From Sclerodactyla briareus (taxonomy: Eukaryota; Echinodermata; Holothuroidea; Dendrochirotida; Sclerodactylidae), in contig JAODTK010005805.1 in assembly GCA_026419785.1 (NCBI GenBank), forward strand, positions 154,501-218,500: DNA of 64,000 bases, written 5' to 3'. Within the stretch, counting starts at the first letter, position 1. Every line of letters starts with the position of its first letter. Of this stretch, positions 58,960 through 64,000 are shown piece by piece. The notes below the pieces were generated by a model. That model was not told where the DNA came from. It did no database searches and saw only the letters and a program-made list of their open reading frames with translations. The translations under genes and the position numbers were made by a program.

Positions 58960-59760
58960 GACACCTTTGCACCGGAATGCACTGTTTAACAACCTTTCCA
59001 CACAGATATTAACCAACTTCCCTAACACTGAGGCCCAGACCATTGAGGTGAAGTTCATCCTTTGCAAAAAGATACCTCCTTCCCGGAGGAAACACGACAG
59101 TCCAAACAAACTGCATTCCCTCTGCCCAGACGCACTCCAACTCCAACCACTGTTAGGCCCGCTATATTTCTTTCAGCAACCCGACCGTCAAACCTGGGGA
59201 GAATAACAACAAATCGTGACTTTAGACCTCGTAAATTGGCGTGCACACAAAAACTCTTGAATCGGGATCAAGGACATCCTGGCAGTCTATCAGGCGGTTA
59301 TTAGCGACTATTTCAACAACCACCACTTTCTTCGTCCCCCAAAATCCTGGTCACCCTCGCACTTAGGTCATCCACCATTGCACCCGGAGGCAGACACGTG
59401 TACGCTCCGGCTTATTTACGCGACTAAAACTCCCACTATCAGCAAACCGGGACAATCGACGTCCCCAACCAGCAAAACTTCCCTTTTACCTTACCTTATC
59501 CTCCCCAAGGTCAACCTTTTTACTACCAACCCAACCTCTTGCTTGAAACCACTCCGGCTCTATCTGCCTCTTATCGCACCCGCGGCACACATTGACCTCC
59601 CTGTCGACAGACATGAGATGTGCTGGCAGCTCACCGGGCATCACTTTTCTTTCACACGAGAGGAGCGGGGTTGAAAATCGGTACCATCGATACCAAGGTT
59701 CGAACGGCGACCTCGGCTGTTGTTGGCGGCACTCTTTTTTCATTCCAGGGATGTACACCT
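58960..59760 (-). pseudogene. LINE ORF1 with SGNH/GDSL-type domain, frame-broken
   Basis: On the minus strand: EVLLVGD then SIV across a one-base shift (the GDS nucleophile block), FSRVNKPERTRVCLPGAMVD, DLSARVTRIL, VVVEIV followed by NNRL (the GxND-like block) and near the end DELHLNGLG (the DxxH block). Upstream is a cysteine-containing segment (VNVCRGCDKRQIEPEW). These are the features of the esterase-like ORF1 of CR1/L2-type LINEs. At least four frame shifts prevent translation of the whole. Confidence 0.72.
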
Positions 59761-59770
59761 CACCCACTTT

Positions 59771-62700
59771 GGATGTGACTCACTACAGATTCATTCTGAT
59801 ATGTTGGGATTTTACCCTTTAGGGCAGGCCAGGGATTTCTCTTTCGAAACAAACGAGCAAGAGTAGAATAGTGAGGACCTACGTACGTGGCACGACACGA
59901 ATAATGGGGACTGGCACAACAGGTTAGTGTTACTGTAGCTTGTGATGTTCTTTGGCGAACGGTTGATGGGTGATTTTGCACCGCCTGTACCACAGACAAG
60001 AGAAATCGAAATCTAAAATGTTGGGCCGATCAAATGGAAATTTTGTTTTGTTTGCAGTCTCTCTTGTGGGGCCCTATTTTGTGGTGTACGGAGGGTGGCT
60101 TGGGAAGTGGTTTTAGTAGTGGTCGATAAAAATTGGTAAAGTTTAGTTGTTAACACAATAACTTGAACCCACCAAAATGAAAATGAAGCTCATACTAATA
60201 ATAGGTCTTGTAAAGCGTAGAATCCAGAACTAAGTTCGCTCAATGCGCTACCAGGGCAAAGGAGAAAAAAATACATATGATTTGGGATCCAGCTTTCTCA
60301 TGAATCTCCCCAATAAAATCAACAATAATAATTATAGTAGTACTAGCGCAAAAAAAAAAACCCAATTGTTCATGGCTCTACATGTGCGGAGAGTGAAGTG
60401 AAACATTCGGATTGAAAAAAAGAAAAACAGAATAACTTTTTCATAGGACGTCTGAAAAGAGACCTCAAATCAACAGGAAGGGAGATCCAAAGGGAGGAAA
60501 AACATAGCTAAATAAAGCTACGGTCACCATATGTTTTGTTCGAGACCCGGTTACCTGAAGTTGATGTTGAAGATGGGAGCTGCCGAACATGATGTGTGAC
60601 TCTGTGTGTGTGGAAAATTGTAAATAGGATGGCGTATTAGTTCTAGACAAGATGGTGATGAGGCCCATATGGTATTGTAGAGTCCCCTCATTAATGAGTA
60701 CATGAGTCGACAGTGCTTAGCGCGGACAGGATGGGGATCAATTCAAGGAATCACTAAGTGTTTTTGTGTCATCATGGCTGCCCTATTTTTTCGGTACAGT
60801 CGATGTTATCACCTTCCTGTGATGTTGTATTGGCGGGCATTGTCGTTTTCGGTAGCGAAAAATATACTGTGGCGTTGCATGAAGTCACAGTGAAAGACTA
60901 TCTCCGTGCTGCAGTCGAGATGCTTCAAGTTATATAGCATAACTGATACGTCGATAGAAAATTAGTCTCAATATACAGCCAAATGATTTTTGACCGTGGA
61001 GTTTACGTAAAGGCACTATCTAGGATTTCACCCCGTGTTGCCAAACGAGAATATACCGCTTTTTTTTTAACTCCCTCAGGCTTTACTGGGAAATTGCATG
61101 TACTCACAGTACTCCAGCCTCTTCGAGTAAGTGGTAAATATGTATTTAAATTTGTTGTGTTCTAGCTAACCCCATGTTTAAATATAGTTGGCAGTTACTG
61201 GTCCGGATACCATTCTGGTATTTAACGCCAAGTCAGATTGTGAAATTTAGGCACTCGTTGATTTCTACAAGCAGAATATATTCACGCTTTCTGTTGTCTC
61301 CCATCTCAATCTTCCATCAGTCTTTCATCTGGGAGGTATTGATGAGTTACCGCAACTGCCCTTGATATTGATTGGCTTTTCACGGCAGTACGCTGCGCTT
61401 GGCAGCTAGGTGCTGCGCTGTCGTGCACGACCTGCCATGCGCAAGGAACGGGCACCTACCTTATCACAGACAATTTACCACACTTGCGGCGAAATTAATA
61501 TGAGTCCATTCCAATCGATAGAATGGCGTTGTTATGCTGGGAATCGGGAATGGCTTTCATATGACTGATTGATGCACTTGGAATGGGACGTCGTCGTGGT
61601 TCACAGACCTGGCTCATTACAAATATACTACAAAGTATTGGAAAAAATTATTTTTCATGCTGTCCTCAATTTAGCTTCACTGTACATGCTATGCACTGTA
61701 AACGTGATCATGATGGGAATACCATCATAGCATTAGGATCAATCTGGGTAGATTTGGGGTACATAAAACACTAGCCTATAATTTGTGAAGCTCGTTAATT
61801 ATGAGCAAGAACAATATTCTGCCGACACTGTATGAGCATGCTTTTGGATATGCTTTCGACCTATTAGATTTATCAGTCCCTGATCTTGCCAAAATTGAAT
61901 TTATACTAATTTTAAAGTTGGTGGATGTAGTCCATTGTGTTGTCAAGGTTAAGGTACATAGGGTCACTGGAGGTTTATTCACTTCACCATTCCCCAACTT
62001 CTTTTGTCTTTTTCTCACAAAAGAGATTGTCAACACCTCTCACCCCACTACAGTAATTGCTCTCTTGTAGACTATGGGTAGTAATTTTCCACTGTGAATT
62101 TATTCATTTTATCAGTAAATCCTAATAGTAACAATGATGTTTGCAGGGTTTCTCAGGTATGACATTCATTCTATAGGATGATTTCCGATCTCATGCAAAT
62201 ATTCTGCAGTTGTCTGTTAATGTGTTTATTTGAGTTTATTATGGAAATTCGGAACTTCGGATGATTTCATTTGAATCCCCTGATAACTGCAGATTTGGAT
62301 AAAACAGGTGATATTGTAAGGAATGGAAAACTTTATCTACAGGTCAGAACGACATTTCAGTGTAACGTTCCTATGTGGATTACTGTACTCAGTTGATCCA
62401 TCATGTATTCATGCAGAGAGATCCCGGAGAGTCCATATTGCACAGTGATAAGTTGGACACCACAGAGCTAATATCATATTTTACTGTGTTGAAAGGCTAA
62501 TGGTCAGTGTTAATACGACAGGACTTTTGGTACCTTCTATTTGTGACATTATGACAGCTGACACCACAGACCGAATTTCAGCCGATTCGAGTTGCCCTGT
62601 GACATCCGTGGTGGGTGGAACGGCGGGGTGGTGGGGGGGGTGGAGGTAGGGCCTTAGTAAGGAATTCAAAATAGGGTGTCTCACTTGTGAACGATGAAAA

Positions 62701-62969
62701 TACCCTATAGCCCAGATGCACTTGCAAATCCGCGGGGCACCAGTGCGAGCGGCCGATCGCGAACCCAAAGACGCTAGTTTTTGGTGGATTCAGAAAGCAA
62801 CTTGGCATGTCCTATTATCCCCACTGCGCGTCAATGCACTATGTCAATGCTGACTGAGTAGATCGTTGACCCCCCAAAAAAACCACAAAATTTTGGGGGT
62901 TTTCTTTTTTTGCTGTCGTCTCAAGGCCGTCCCCAGGAAATCGGCTGTCCCCATCTGTGTCCTGGCCGT
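59771..62969. other. Long stretch without recognised gene
   Basis: 60120-60230 includes a small reversed satellite fragment (ACACAATAACTTGAACCCACC..ATGAAGCTCATACT). 61990-62060 carries the second copy of the CTCACC...CACTACAGTAAT motif. Open frames near 61800-62070 and 62480-62810 have no recognisable family. Confidence 0.45.
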
Positions 62970-63001
62970 CTCAAAGACGGGGGGGGGGGGGGGGGGGGGG
63001 A
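62970..63001. repeat. G homopolymer after a CCCCCCAAAA/TTTTGGGGG foldback
   Basis: About 30 G residues. 62871-62905 just upstream pairs CCCCCCAAAAA with TTTTGGGGG. Same arrangement as at 44.7, 46.7 and 53.9 kb. Confidence 0.9.
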
Positions 63002-64000
63002 AAAACGCCCCTCTGGCTAAGGCCCTGGTGAGTGGGACTGCAGCTCCCATCCCCTAATATCAAGCAATGAAAACATGTTTTATGGAAATTTCCTTGTATA
63101 ACAAGCTGTATTGGGATTCAAATAGAAACCTACGAAATCATTCAAAAATGCTGAAGAATAATCTCATTCATTTCTGAGCAAATATCTTATTTCGTCTTTC
63201 TGATATCGTATCTAAAAATGCAGCATTTACTGTGTGTGATTTATAGGTGGCCTTCGCATCTTTCCAACTGTGATGTCATAGATTCCTCAATTTCTCAAAA
63301 GTAAATGGACATACCAACAAGGCAACATGCTAGAACCTTCACCTTTGGGGTGTGGGGTTTTGATATGTCTTCTTCTCAGCTATGCTAGTTTGAATCAAAT
63401 CTGTTACATTACGCATTGGCCTTGATAAATATTTCAACATTCTGTGAAAGTCTGTTGTTTTTCTCTTCAAAAATGACGCATCAACTACTACCAACCCATT
63501 ACAATGATCCCCTTCCATTATTTTTTTTTTTTGTGAATTCAATGTGTGAAATTCAAATTGGAAATGGAAAAAATTTGTAAATTGTTTGTGCAGTATGAAA
63601 TGATGGCATGATGTGACATCATTGTCACCATTATGAGGGATGTCACTGTACAGGAAATCATATTAAACGCCGTGTTTGGGACATGGGCGGCATCCTGAGG
63701 GGGGGGGGGTGGGGGGTGGGGAAAGGGGTGGGGAAGGGGTTGGGACATGTCCCCCCACATTTTGAAGATGCTCGCATTGATTTTCATTTTTCACTCAGTA
63801 ATTTTTTAGCGGCGTGGCATGTCCCACCCCCCCCCCCCACTTTGGTCATATCCCCCCCACTTCTGAAGTGGAGTTTTTGAACGCAACAGACACATACTAT
63901 GCTCTTTTTTTCGATCCTGCAGTTATCCTTTGAGAGATGCAAACCTATTGAGTTTTCTGACCCATCAGATCATTTAGGATGATGTATATCTATTGTTATG
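63002..64000. other. Right edge, G- and C-rich low complexity, no gene
   Basis: 63699-63745 is G-rich with T/A interruptions and 63823-63860 is C-rich, flanking TTTTGAAGATG..., a loose inverted arrangement. The third copy of the CTACTACC..CCATTACAATGAT motif is at 63480-63510. No exon recognised. Confidence 0.5.

Larger units (their letters stand above)
57521..59770 (-). mobile_element. Composite CR1/Jockey-type LINE remnant
   Basis: Reading right to left: an SGNH-domain ORF1 (58960-59760), then directly the C-terminal end of the reverse transcriptase, present twice in tandem (58235-58953 and 57521-58234). The endonuclease and the catalytic polymerase core are missing, so most of ORF2 was deleted between ORF1 and the tail. 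Not mobile. Gene order and motifs fit CR1-like LINEs; subfamily not assigned. Confidence 0.78.

Overview
This window is eukaryotic nuclear DNA from an animal, not a microbial locus. Two split host genes are recognisable. Both have GT/AG-bounded exons separated by kilobase-scale introns, and nearly everything else is interspersed or tandem repeat. The repeat content (tRNA-derived SINE, CR1/Jockey-type LINE tails, a DIRS-like retroelement, Helitron-like elements, 300-bp-class satellites, long G/C homopolymers) fits a repeat-rich marine invertebrate, possibly a deuterostome, but I cannot name the species. Single-base losses break reading frames even in well conserved exons. The sequence therefore looks like a noisy long-read assembly, and broken frames should not be read as pseudogenes without checking.

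Left part (1-17 kb): the minus strand carries two consecutive coding exons (6136-6337, then 834-976) of a clathrin interactor 1 / epsinR gene, covering most of the ENTH domain. The intron between them is about 5.2 kb and holds a Helitron-like element. Further right are an old satellite copy, a possible solo LTR, hexamer repeats, a LINE reverse-transcriptase tail (12582-13200, minus) and a satellite field (14.9-17.1 kb) containing a 16-bp foldback minisatellite.

Middle (17.6-21.9 kb): a complete plus-strand MGMT gene (O6-alkylguanine-DNA alkyltransferase) in three coding exons, including the PCHRV active site. Its first exon is tandemly duplicated inside the following intron. That intron also holds a 44-bp VNTR of about 25 units, and the next intron holds another complex tandem array.

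22-36 kb: a second Helitron-like copy, a tRNA-derived SINE, and a strikingly GC-rich block of about 3.9 kb (26.9-30.8 kb). I read that block as the minus-strand remains of a DIRS-like retroelement: reverse transcriptase motifs plus an upstream arginine-rich protein segment built from units of about 125 bp. It is followed by a 1.9-kb tandem segmental duplication (31.7-35.5 kb), each copy holding an unidentified candidate exon and a Helitron-like element.

36-64 kb: no host gene recognised. There are large arrays of a dimeric satellite of about 320 bp in both orientations, a five-unit array of about 190-bp monomers, two polypyrimidine tracts, a second SINE flanked by near-direct repeats, a fifth Helitron-like copy, LINE remnants (52.2-52.5 kb plus strand; 57.5-59.8 kb minus strand, the latter with an SGNH-type ORF1 and a tandemly duplicated RT tail), and another foldback minisatellite. 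I found no evidence for an unknown multi-gene system. The most unusual items are the repeat-bearing DIRS-like block, the Helitron-like family with hairpins at both ends, and the exon duplication plus VNTR inside MGMT.
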